From the NCBI GenBank assembly GCA_963832725.1, contig CAWHVG010000001.1, forward strand, positions 930,001 through 994,000: a stretch of 64,000 bases of DNA, written 5' to 3'. The notes below the pieces were generated by a model that did no database searches, was not told where the DNA came from, and saw only the letters and a program-made list of their open reading frames with translations. This DNA is from JAEZBP01 sp963832725. Its GTDB lineage: Bacteria; Myxococcota_A; Polyangia; Polyangiales; Sandaracinaceae. This document shows, in pieces, positions 8,450 through 15,741 of this stretch. The position numbers and the translations under genes were made by a program. The stretch's first letter is position 1. Every line of letters begins with the position of its first letter.

Positions 8450-9853
8450 ATGCGAAGAGCACATGGAGCGATGATCCTACTGGCAATGGCCGTCTCGAGC
8501 TGCGGCGCGTCGACGGCGTCGCGGGCGCGGACTCGCTACGAGGTGGCGCACGGCGTGTTGCCCGACCCGTCGGAGATCCGAGTCGAGGAGTTCTTGGCAG
8601 ATTACCCGGAGGCGCTGCCGGACCCGGCGCCCTACGCGGCCGGCATGACGCAGGAGGCGGCGCGGGCGCAGTGGGCGGCCGAAGAGAGCGAGCCACTCTT
8701 GGTGGTGCAGACGGGCGTGCGCGGTCGAAACGCGGACGTGCGCCCTCCCCTGGCGCTGATGCTGGTGGTCGACCGCTCAGGCTCGATGGCCGACCAGGAC
8801 AAGATGACCTACGTGCGCGGTGCGCTGCACCGCTTGGTGGAGCAGCTCGACCCGCGCGATGCCGTCGGGATCACCGCCTTCGACAACAACGCGGAGCTGA
8901 CGCTGCCGCTGACGCGCGTGGGCGAGGCGGCGGCCCTGCACCGCGCCATCGACACGCTCTACCCGCGCGGCGGCACGAACCTCTCGGCCGGGCTGGAGGT
9001 GGGCTACGGCGGGCTCGCGCGAGCGGAGCTCGAGGGCTACATGCGGCGCGTCGTGCTGCTGACCGACGCCATGGCCAACGTGGGCGACACGGACATGAGC
9101 CGGATCGCCGACTGGGCGGCGCGCGGAGACACCTCGCGCATCCGGCTGTCCGCGGTGGGCGTCGGCTTGGGCGAGCGGGACGACGTGCTCGCCGAGATGG
9201 CGCGCCGCGGGAACGGCAACCACTACTTCCTCGACTCGCCGCAACAGATTGAGCGGGTGTTCGCGAGCGAGGTGCAGGGGCTCTTGGAAGACGTGGCAGA
9301 CCGGGTGCGCTTGCACTTCTCGCCAGGGCCGGGGGTCGAGGTCGTGCGCGTGGAAGGCGCCGCGGCGACGCGGGATGGCGACGGGTGGGAGGTGGATTTG
9401 GGCCGGCTCGGCGCGGCGCAGCACCGCGTGGTGCTGTGGACGCTCCGCGGGGTACCGAAGGACGAGCCCACGCCTTCGGTCGGCCGTTTCACGCTCGGCT
9501 TCGTCGACATGCGCTCGCACGAGCCCGTCGTTCGCGAGGACGCGCAGCCGGTCTTCGTGGTCCGCGACGCGGGCGAAGGGACGGTGGCGCGCAACTCGGC
9601 CGTGGCCTGGATGGCCCGCGACCTGCGCCGCGTGTCGGAGCTGGCCTCGGCGCGCCGCTTCGACGAGGCGCAGCAGGTGCTCGACCGGGTTCGCGCGGTC
9701 GTCGGCGCCGTCTCTGCTGCGCGACCGGAGGACGCGGAGCTGACCCGCGATCTCGCGATGCTGGAAGGCTTCGCGCAGACGCTGTCGAGCTACACGGGCG
9801 AGCCGGTGCGAGCGTTCCGAGCGCGGGTGGCCTTGCGCATCGAGGAGGGATGA
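8450..9853 (+). CDS. VWA-domain lipoprotein
   Basis: 467 residues. MRRAHGAMILLAMAVSSCG is a lipoprotein signal. A von Willebrand factor A domain follows with a complete metal-ion site: DRSGSM (DxSxS), a downstream Thr in RGGTNLSAGL and Asp in LLTDAMANVGD. The C-terminal half resembles the YfbK type of VWA proteins. ATG 8450 is preceded by GGAGGGAG at good distance. The role is presumably protein binding at the envelope; partner unknown. It is divergent from the nuclease-like lipoprotein and may share its promoter region. Confidence 0.85.
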   Translation: MRRAHGAMILLAMAVSSCGASTASRARTRYEVAHGVLPDPSEIRVEEFLADYPEALPDPAPYAAGMTQEAARAQWAAEESEPLLVVQTGVRGRNADVRPPLALMLVVDRSGSMADQDKMTYVRGALHRLVEQLDPRDAVGITAFDNNAELTLPLTRVGEAAALHRAIDTLYPRGGTNLSAGLEVGYGGLARAELEGYMRRVVLLTDAMANVGDTDMSRIADWAARGDTSRIRLSAVGVGLGERDDVLAEMARRGNGNHYFLDSPQQIERVFASEVQGLLEDVADRVRLHFSPGPGVEVVRVEGAAATRDGDGWEVDLGRLGAAQHRVVLWTLRGVPKDEPTPSVGRFTLGFVDMRSHEPVVREDAQPVFVVRDAGEGTVARNSAVAWMARDLRRVSELASARRFDEAQQVLDRVRAVVGAVSAARPEDAELTRDLAMLEGFAQTLSSYTGEPVRAFRARVALRIEEG

Positions 9854-9990
9854 AGGGCGGTGCGGCGGTTTCACGCGGGACGCACGAGGCACTTCCCTGG
9901 ACGGCCGCGGGCGCCGATCATGCGGCGCGGCCGAGCGCTCGGGGCGCAGTGAACTGAACGGGTGCACGGTGTGGTAGCGGACGGGCTCGG

Positions 9991-10614
9991 GTGCGAGACG
10001 ATTTGAACAGCGAGGCGTGGCTCGCCGAGGAGCGCGAGCTGGTGCGGCGAGCGCGAGACGGCGATCGCGACGCGGTGGCCACGCTCTATCGCGCGTTCGC
10101 CGGCCGGCTCTACCGCGCCGTGCTCATGCCGCGGCTCGGCAACCCCCGCGCAGCCGAGGACGCGCTGAGCGAGACCTTCCGCACCGCCATCGAGCGTCTC
10201 GACCAGTTCGACGACCGCGGCGCGAGCATCTACTTCTGGCTGTCGAGGATCGCCGTGAACAAGGCGTTGGACATGCACCGGGTGAAGGCGCGCACGCGAC
10301 GGGCGCTGACCAGCTTCGAGGAGCTGGTGCAGCCGCTCCGCCCGAGCCCGACCCGCCCCGAGCGCGCCCTGGTCGAGAGCGAGCGGGAGGCGAGCCTTCG
10401 CGGCGCGGTGGCGGACGTGCTCACGCGCATCCACCCGCGCTATCGGAAGGTCATCGCGCTCCGCTTCATGGACGACATGAGCCGTGAGGAGTGCGCGGCA
10501 CAGATGGAGGTGAAGCTCGGCACCTTCGACGTGCTCCTGCTTCGAGCGCTGCGCGCGTTCCGGAAGGAGTGGGATCGGGTGATCGGGCCGACGGAGCTGA
10601 GGGAGCAGGTATGA
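9991..10614 (+). CDS. RNA polymerase sigma-70 family (ECF-like) factor
   Basis: 207 residues beginning at GTG 9991. Region 2 is visible (DAVATLYRAFAGRLYRAVL, then AEDALSETFRTAIERLDQFD), and a region 4 helix-turn-helix follows (HPRYRKVIALRFMDDMSREECAAQM). It directs RNA polymerase to specific promoters. It heads a tightly packed operon whose following genes overlap by four bases each, so the membrane protein after it may be its regulator. No promoter was recognised in the 137 bases upstream. Confidence 0.85.
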   Translation: MRDDLNSEAWLAEERELVRRARDGDRDAVATLYRAFAGRLYRAVLMPRLGNPRAAEDALSETFRTAIERLDQFDDRGASIYFWLSRIAVNKALDMHRVKARTRRALTSFEELVQPLRPSPTRPERALVESEREASLRGAVADVLTRIHPRYRKVIALRFMDDMSREECAAQMEVKLGTFDVLLLRALRAFRKEWDRVIGPTELREQV

Positions 10615-11090
10615 GCGAAGAGAACGACGCCTTGGAGCCGCCCTTCGACGACGCGGAGCGCCGCGAGGCCGAGGCGCTGGCGCTCGCGCTCGAGCGCGGC
10701 ACGGCGAGCGAAGGGCTGCCGGAGGACGCGCTGCAGGTGGCGGCGATGATCCGCTACGGCGAAGGCGGCGGCGCGCTGAGCGAAGCGCGCGAGGACGCGC
10801 TCCTTGCCGACGTTCTGGCTGCCGCGGACCGGGTGGCGGCGAAGCGGCCGGCGCCACGCGTCGCATGGTGGCGCTGGGCGCTCGGGATGGGTGTCGCCGT
10901 GGCGGCGATCGTGTTGTTCGTGGTCGCCCGTCCCGCACCGGACGCGACCGCGCTGCCCGCCCCGTCGCGCGCGCTTCTGGAAGCGCAGCTCGCGCGGGCC
11001 GACGGCCGGGACGAGGGCTTCGACGAGGCGATGGGGGACTACCGCGGCGCGGTCTACGCCGCGCTCGAAGCGAGGTACGGCGGGCGATGA
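10611..11090 (+). CDS. Single-pass membrane protein, possible anti-sigma factor
   Basis: 159 residues. An acidic cytoplasmic part of about 85 residues precedes one membrane helix (WRWALGMGVAVAAIVLFVVA), then a short outer part. ATGA overlap with the sigma factor stop implies translational coupling. Position and topology fit an anti-sigma factor, but no zinc-binding HxxxCxxC motif is present, so this role is inference. Confidence 0.6.
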   Translation: MSEENDALEPPFDDAERREAEALALALERGTASEGLPEDALQVAAMIRYGEGGGALSEAREDALLADVLAAADRVAAKRPAPRVAWWRWALGMGVAVAAIVLFVVARPAPDATALPAPSRALLEAQLARADGRDEGFDEAMGDYRGAVYAALEARYGGR

Positions 11091-11686
11091 CGCGAGCACC
11101 GCGCGCGAGGGGCCCGAGCCCGACTGGGCCGCGAGGAGACGCGGGCGCGCTCTCGACCGGTAGTCTCGCGGCCGGCGGGCGTGCGGCCGGCGGGCGTGCG
11201 ATCGGGCGGAACGGCGCGCTCGTGCGGGCGCTGGCGTCGATGGCGGTGACCTGCGCGCTCCTCTGCGGATGCAACTCGGAGCGGAGCTGGATCGAAGAGA
11301 ACGCCGCCGACAGCGCCGCGGCAGACCAGACCTTGGCGAGCGGCCACACGGGGCAGGCCGTCGCGCGGCTCCGGCGCATCGCGCGGCGGCCGGTGCCTTC
11401 CGAGGTGGCGAGCGAGGACGCACGTGTGGTGCGGCAGGACGCGTTCGAGCGCTGGGCGCGGATCGAGTTGGCCCGCGGCGCGAACGAAGAGGCCATCTCA
11501 CGGAGCGACGAGGGGCTGGCGCTCGGCACGCGTGAGGACGTCTTCACCGCGAACCTGCTGACGACGCGCGGCCGCGCGAACGAGGCCCTCGGGCGCGACC
11601 GGGAAGCCGCCGAGGATTACCATCGCGCGCTGGTCATCGAGGAGGCGCTGTTGACGCGAGCATTGGGAGGGGACGATGAGCGCTGA
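11087..11686 (+). CDS. Putative lipoprotein with repeat-like helical domain
   Basis: 199 residues, starting in ATGA overlap with the previous gene. A basic N-terminal stretch leads to SMAVTCALLCGC, a lipobox near residue 57, so the true start may lie later. The mature part is helical with TPR-like character (TLASGHTGQAVARL, then LLTTRGRANEALGRDREAAE). No enzyme motif. It belongs to the sigma-factor operon and may be part of the envelope system that operon controls. Confidence 0.6.
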   Translation: MTRAPRARGPSPTGPRGDAGALSTGSLAAGGRAAGGRAIGRNGALVRALASMAVTCALLCGCNSERSWIEENAADSAAADQTLASGHTGQAVARLRRIARRPVPSEVASEDARVVRQDAFERWARIELARGANEEAISRSDEGLALGTREDVFTANLLTTRGRANEALGRDREAAEDYHRALVIEEALLTRALGGDDER

Positions 11687-12050
11687 GCGAGCGACGCGGA
11701 CGAACGCGCGGCGCGCGATCCGCTGGAGCGTGCTGGCGGTGCTCTTGGCGAGCTGCGGGGGCGCGGCGCACTACCGGCGGGACGTGGAGCCCGAGCGCGA
11801 CGATCCGGAAGCGCTCGTACGGCAGCAGGTCGCGCTGGAGACCGAGCTGGCCGGGGCGCTGGCCCGACCCGAGCCCGACTGCGGCGCGGCGTGCACGCTC
11901 TCGGGACGCACCTGCGAGCTCGCCGACCGCATCTGCGCCATCGCCGATCGCCACGCCCAGGACGAGACGTTGCGCGAGCGCTGCGAGGACGGCAGCCAGC
12001 GCTGCGAGCGAGCGCGAGCCCACGTCGGGGAGCGCTGCACGTGCGAGTGA
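11676..12050 (+). CDS. Small cysteine-rich lipoprotein, first paralogue
   Basis: 124 residues, overlapping the previous gene by 11 bases. Leader WSVLAVLLASCG carries the lipobox Cys. The mature part has eight cysteines in the pattern C-x3-C-x6-C-x6-C-x14-C-x6-C-x9-C-x-C, including the ELADRICAIADRH and RCERARAHVGERCTC segments. Almost the same pattern recurs in the next gene. No known family recognised. Confidence 0.65.
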   Translation: MSAERATRTNARRAIRWSVLAVLLASCGGAAHYRRDVEPERDDPEALVRQQVALETELAGALARPEPDCGAACTLSGRTCELADRICAIADRHAQDETLRERCEDGSQRCERARAHVGERCTCE

Positions 12051-12436
12051 ACGTCGTCTCGGCCCGATGCCGAACGCTCGGAGCCGGCGCCGTCGCGCTC
12101 GCCTTGCTCGCCTCGTGCGCGGCGGCGACGCCCCCGTCGGCGGTGCCCGTCGAGCGCGAGGGCCGCGCGGCCGACGAGCACCGCGAGGTCGTTCGGCTCT
12201 CGGCCGAGGTCGACCGGCTCTCGGCGCGCGACTGCGCCGGTGCGTGCGAGGCGGGCGAACGACTCTGCGCGCTCGCGACGCGCATCTGCGAGCTCGCCGA
12301 GCGCGACCACGACGACGCGGTCGCCGACTACTGCGCGGATGGTCGGGCGCGCTGCGAGCGTGCACGGTCACGCTTGGGCCAAGCGTGCTCCTGTCAGCCG
12401 GGCGCGGAAGCGTCCGAGACCGACCCGCACGACTGA
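12047..12436 (+). CDS. Small cysteine-rich lipoprotein, second paralogue
   Basis: 129 residues from GTG 12047, which overlaps the preceding stop as GTGA; GTG 12041 is an alternative. Leader LALLASCAAATPP has a lipobox. The mature domain copies the neighbour's pattern: DCAGACEAGERLCALATRIC, then YCADGRARCERARSRLG and CSC. The two genes are evidently a tandem duplication. Last gene of the sigma-factor operon. Function unknown. Confidence 0.62.
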   Translation: MNVVSARCRTLGAGAVALALLASCAAATPPSAVPVEREGRAADEHREVVRLSAEVDRLSARDCAGACEAGERLCALATRICELAERDHDDAVADYCADGRARCERARSRLGQACSCQPGAEASETDPHD

Positions 12437-12446
12437 GCGCTCGTCG

Positions 12447-12549
12447 GATATCGACCGCCGATCGGCGTGAACCGAGCGCTGGGACCGACCCAAGCCATCG
12501 AGCGCCCTCAGGCTGTCCTGACATCGGCCGCCGACCGGCGCGAACGGAG
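12447..12549. repeat. 30-bp imperfect direct repeat pair after the sigma operon
   Basis: The 30 bases at 12447-12476 recur at 12520-12549 with about five differences. Shared core is CGCCGA-CGGCG followed by GAAC. Located in the 260-base gap between the sigma operon and the MopE-like gene, where no other gene was seen. Confidence 0.6.
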
Positions 12550-12697
12550 GCGCGGCAACACGAGGCCCGAGTCTGCGCGTCGATCGCCCCGAGGATGCCG
12601 TGCTTCGAGCGCGCTCTCGGCACCAAGCGGCGGAGGCAACCCGAAGAGCGCGACGCGAGCACGAGCTGGGACGACCGGAGAAGCGAGAGCAGCCGCG

Positions 12698-14044
12698 TCA
12701 GAGCGTCTGGAGCTGGAGCTGCGCGCAAGAGAAGCTGACCCGCTGGACGAGCGTGTCCGCCTGTTCGTCGAGCCCGCTGAGCGCGCCGGTCATGCAGTTG
12801 GCGGGGGTGGACGTGGTGCCCCCGGTCCCGCGCACCGGCAGATCCGAGCTGGGCGTGACGGTGACCGTCCACGGGGCGGGCGGCCCGGGGCGTCCGACGC
12901 TGACGGTGCCGCAGTGGAGCTGAATGCCCCGCAGGGAATTCGACATGTCGTCGACGTGGGCGGTCACGCCGATCACGACGTCGTCACCCGCGCAACGGTC
13001 GTCGAACGCCGTGCCACCGGTGCCTCCGTGAGTCGCGCCGACGATCGCGGCGCCGCGGTGCACCGGGTACCTGTACTCGGGGCGGCCGCTCATGTCGGTC
13101 TGCATCACCAGCGCCGCGCAGATCGGTTGAAGCTGATCGATGAGGGCGCCGACGCGACCGCTCATTCCCATCAGAACGGTGCCGGCGGGGCAGGGATCCG
13201 AGAACGCGCTCCCGCCGCCGACGCCGAAGCTCCCGACGCTCATCGGGCTGCCCGGCGAGAGGCTGCGCGGGCAGCCGTCGTCGATCACGCCGTTGCAGTT
13301 CTCGTCGATGCCGTTGCAGAACTCGAACATCCCCGGGCACGCGCACATCATGGTGGGCGTGCAGGTGAAGCCCTCCGTCGTACAGATGTGGCCCACGCAG
13401 TCGGGGTCCGCGCAGTCGGTCATGCCGTCGCAGTCGCCGTCGGCGCCGTCGCCGCACTCGGTCTCGTAGAGGCCGTCCGGGCACGGACAGGCTCCGCCGC
13501 TGCACGTCACGCCGCTACCGGTGCCGCACGTCGCGCCCTCGCAGTCAGGATCGGCGCAATCCACCATGCCGTCGCAGTCCTCGTCGCCTCCGTCCCCGCA
13601 GTTGGTCTCGCGCGCCGCGCCGGTGCAGCCGCAGATGCTGCTCGCGCAGGTGGCGCCACCGGCCGAGCACGTCAACCCATTGCAGTCGGGGTCGGCGCAG
13701 TCGGTGAGCCCGTTGTAGTTGTCGTCCCAGCCGTCGGCGCAGCTGGTCTCGGGGAGACCGGTGCCGGTCGATCCATCCCCCGGCATCGAGCCGTCCCGAT
13801 CGATCACACCGCCGTCCGAGTGGGTCGTGGAGCCATCGAAGGGGTTCGTCGATCCGTCCCGGTGGGGGAGCGAGCCGTCCAGCCCGGGCTGGGAGCCGTC
13901 GCGCCGTCCGCTCGACCCGTCGCGATACTGCGCGGATGCGTCGCGATGCACGACCTCGCCATCTTTGGTCACGACTCCGCCCCGGCCGGCGACGCAGCCC
14001 GCCAGGGCCAACCCGAGGCATCCGATCACGCTCGTACGCAACAT
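12698..14044 (-). CDS. MopE-like lipoprotein with DGS-rich linker
   Basis: 448 residues. MLRTSVIGCLGLALAGC is a lipoprotein signal. A linker of DGS/DGG repeats (residues about 28-90) is followed by four cysteine-rich units built on DCDGMxDCADPDC or NCNGVIDDGC, the calcium-type motif of MopE-like proteins. The last 190 residues contain three related units with SFGVGGGSAF, GGTGGTAFDDRC and similar starts, each ending in a conserved Cys. Likely a cell-surface protein of unknown function. ATG 14044 lies just outside foldback copy A. Confidence 0.75.
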   Translation of the reverse strand: MLRTSVIGCLGLALAGCVAGRGGVVTKDGEVVHRDASAQYRDGSSGRRDGSQPGLDGSLPHRDGSTNPFDGSTTHSDGGVIDRDGSMPGDGSTGTGLPETSCADGWDDNYNGLTDCADPDCNGLTCSAGGATCASSICGCTGAARETNCGDGGDEDCDGMVDCADPDCEGATCGTGSGVTCSGGACPCPDGLYETECGDGADGDCDGMTDCADPDCVGHICTTEGFTCTPTMMCACPGMFEFCNGIDENCNGVIDDGCPRSLSPGSPMSVGSFGVGGGSAFSDPCPAGTVLMGMSGRVGALIDQLQPICAALVMQTDMSGRPEYRYPVHRGAAIVGATHGGTGGTAFDDRCAGDDVVIGVTAHVDDMSNSLRGIQLHCGTVSVGRPGPPAPWTVTVTPSSDLPVRGTGGTTSTPANCMTGALSGLDEQADTLVQRVSFSCAQLQLQTL

Positions 14045-14056
14045 CCGCGGTCAGGA

Positions 14057-14219
14057 TACGCCAGGCCGAGCGAGACCCGAAAGGCGAAGGCGAGCGATCG
14101 GCGTCGAGATTGGGTGCGCGCCCCCGCAGGAAATGCAAAGCATTTTCGAGGAGGCTCGCGCCCGAGATCGGCGTCGCCAGCTGGCCAGATCGTGTTGCGA
14201 GCTCCGCCTCGGACATCTA
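14057..14219 (+). mobile_element. Foldback MITE-like element, copy A (163 bp)
   Basis: Its right 130 bases are about 90% identical to copy B in inverse orientation. It ends GGACATC-TA on the right and starts at TA 14057, where the terminal repeat has decayed. The centre is AAATGC-AAA-GCATTT followed by TCGAGGAGG. It lies between mrfB and the MopE-like gene. It contains short open frames on both strands, but substitutions between copies do not favour silent positions. Confidence 0.75.
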
Positions 14220-14227
14220 GGCCGCAC

Positions 14228-15574
14228 TCAGCCGCTCGTCCCCGCCCGCTTGGCCCGCTTGCGCTCGATCCGCGCCACGCGGTGATCGCGCTGCGCCGCG
14301 CCCTCCGACGCCCCGGTGGCGCGGGCGTGCTCGAGCGCGCGGTCCAAGTCGCGCAGGCGGTGCTCGAAGATCTTCGACAGCGCCAGATTCGCGCGAGCCG
14401 CCCGTTCTTCGTCGCAGTCCTGGGCCAGCGCGCGCTCGAGCAGCGTGACCCGCGCGGCGTCGTCGTCGCGCTGCCGCGCCAGCTCCGCCGCCAGCCAGAG
14501 CGCATCCACCGTCACGTCGGCCGGTCCACCACCCTCGGCCGCCGCTTCGGCATAGCGCCGGGCGCGCTCGTGATCCGAGGCGCGGACGGCGACCTTGGCC
14601 ACCCCGAGCTGGTCGGCAGGCTCGTGCTCGGGCGAGAGCTCCTCGTAGCGATCGGCCAGCACGGCCACCAGCGCCGCCAGCGCCACCAGGTCGTTGACGT
14701 TGTGCTCGATCACCGGCGCCAGCCCCGAGCCGTCGGCGGAGCGGACGAAGTCCCAGAAGCGCTGCGGGATCTCGGCTCCTTCGATGTCGTGCTCGCGGCG
14801 CAGGCCGAGCACCTCGGCCTCCAGGTTCACCAGCCGCACCTGCCCCAGCCGCCGCTTGAAGATGCGCCGCGCGCAGTGGAGGAGATCGAGGTGCGGCGGC
14901 GGCGGGGTGACGGGCACGCGGTTGAGCACGAAACGCGTCCTCAAGAGCGGCCAGTCGTAGCTCTTGCCGTTGTAGCTGACGATGCAGCTCGCCTGCTCCA
15001 TGCGCTCGGCCAGCCGCCGCAGCATCGGCGCCTCCTCGCCCGGCGCCCTGAGCAAGAGCTGCTCGACGCGGAGCGACTCGTCCTCGAAGAACGCCAGCCC
15101 GATCAAGAAGGGGATGGTGCCGGTGCCGCCGGCCAGCCCGGTCGTCTCGGTGTCGATGAAGAGCATTCGCCGCGGGTCGACGCGCGCGATGTCGGCGTCG
15201 AGCGCCAGCTTGGCCAGCGTGCCGGGATCGACGTCGAGCGCGCCGCGGATCGGCACCCGACCGTGGCAATGCGCGGGCTCGAGGTAGCACTCGACTCGGT
15301 GCACGGGACCGTGCGCCGTCTCTTCCAGCTCGCCCGGCAGCGGCATCGGCTCGCGCGCCGGCGCCCGCTCTCGGAGGCGCCCCCGGTCCTCGGCGATCAG
15401 CTGGCCCAGCATGCCCCGCAGCCGCTCGACGCGCGCCCGCCGGCTCTCGTCGGTCGGCACCGCCGGCGGCGGCAGCTCCGGCGGCGGCAGCTCCGGCCCG
15501 GCCGCCTTGCTGCCGGGACCCTTGCTGCCGGGACCGGCGCTCGTCAGCCGCGAGAGCTTGCGCTTCAGATCCAT
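14228..15574 (-). CDS. mrfB: MrfB/YprB-type 3'-5' exonuclease with TPR-like tail
   Basis: 448 residues. A proline-rich N-terminus precedes an RNase-H-like DEDD exonuclease fold: FIDTETTGLAGG (motif I Asp/Glu), SYNGKSYDWPLLRTR (motif II Asp) and EHNVNDLVALAAL (motif III). The C-terminal 120 residues are helical and TPR-like. In Bacillus subtilis the helicase MrfA and exonuclease MrfB repair mitomycin adducts independently of UvrABC, and this gene directly follows an mrfA-like gene. The same role is inferred. Foldback copies A and B lie in opposite orientation immediately on either side of it. Confidence 0.82.
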   Translation of the reverse strand: MDLKRKLSRLTSAGPGSKGPGSKAAGPELPPPELPPPAVPTDESRRARVERLRGMLGQLIAEDRGRLRERAPAREPMPLPGELEETAHGPVHRVECYLEPAHCHGRVPIRGALDVDPGTLAKLALDADIARVDPRRMLFIDTETTGLAGGTGTIPFLIGLAFFEDESLRVEQLLLRAPGEEAPMLRRLAERMEQASCIVSYNGKSYDWPLLRTRFVLNRVPVTPPPPHLDLLHCARRIFKRRLGQVRLVNLEAEVLGLRREHDIEGAEIPQRFWDFVRSADGSGLAPVIEHNVNDLVALAALVAVLADRYEELSPEHEPADQLGVAKVAVRASDHERARRYAEAAAEGGGPADVTVDALWLAAELARQRDDDAARVTLLERALAQDCDEERAARANLALSKIFEHRLRDLDRALEHARATGASEGAAQRDHRVARIERKRAKRAGTSG

Positions 15575-15577
15575 CGC

Positions 15578-15741
15578 TAGATGTCCTCCGCGGAGATCGC
15601 AACACGGTCTGGCCAGCTTGCGACGCCGATCTCGGGCGTGATCCTCCTCGAAAATGCGCTGCATTTCCTGCGGGGGCGCGCACCCACTCTCGGCGCCGAT
15701 CCCTCGCCCATCCCGGTCGCGACTTCCGCCTCGGACATCTA
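15578..15741 (-). mobile_element. Foldback MITE-like element, copy B (164 bp)
   Basis: TA at both ends with terminal repeats TAGATGTCC...GCGGA that pair over about 26 bases with some mismatches. The exact centre, 15652-15666, is AAATGC-GCT-GCATTT. It fills the whole interval between the mrfA stop (TAG shared with the terminal TA) and the mrfB start, so the two genes are now separated by an element that may carry or block their joint transcription. Confidence 0.78.

Noticed and set aside
14089..14220. A conserved small protein encoded by the A/B repeats
   Set aside because: Aligned copies show mostly non-silent changes in every frame, so a coding role is not supported.
12467..15580. A rightward open frame of 1037 codons opposite the MopE-like and mrfB genes
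   Set aside because: It is antisense to two recognisable genes and has no domain similarity.
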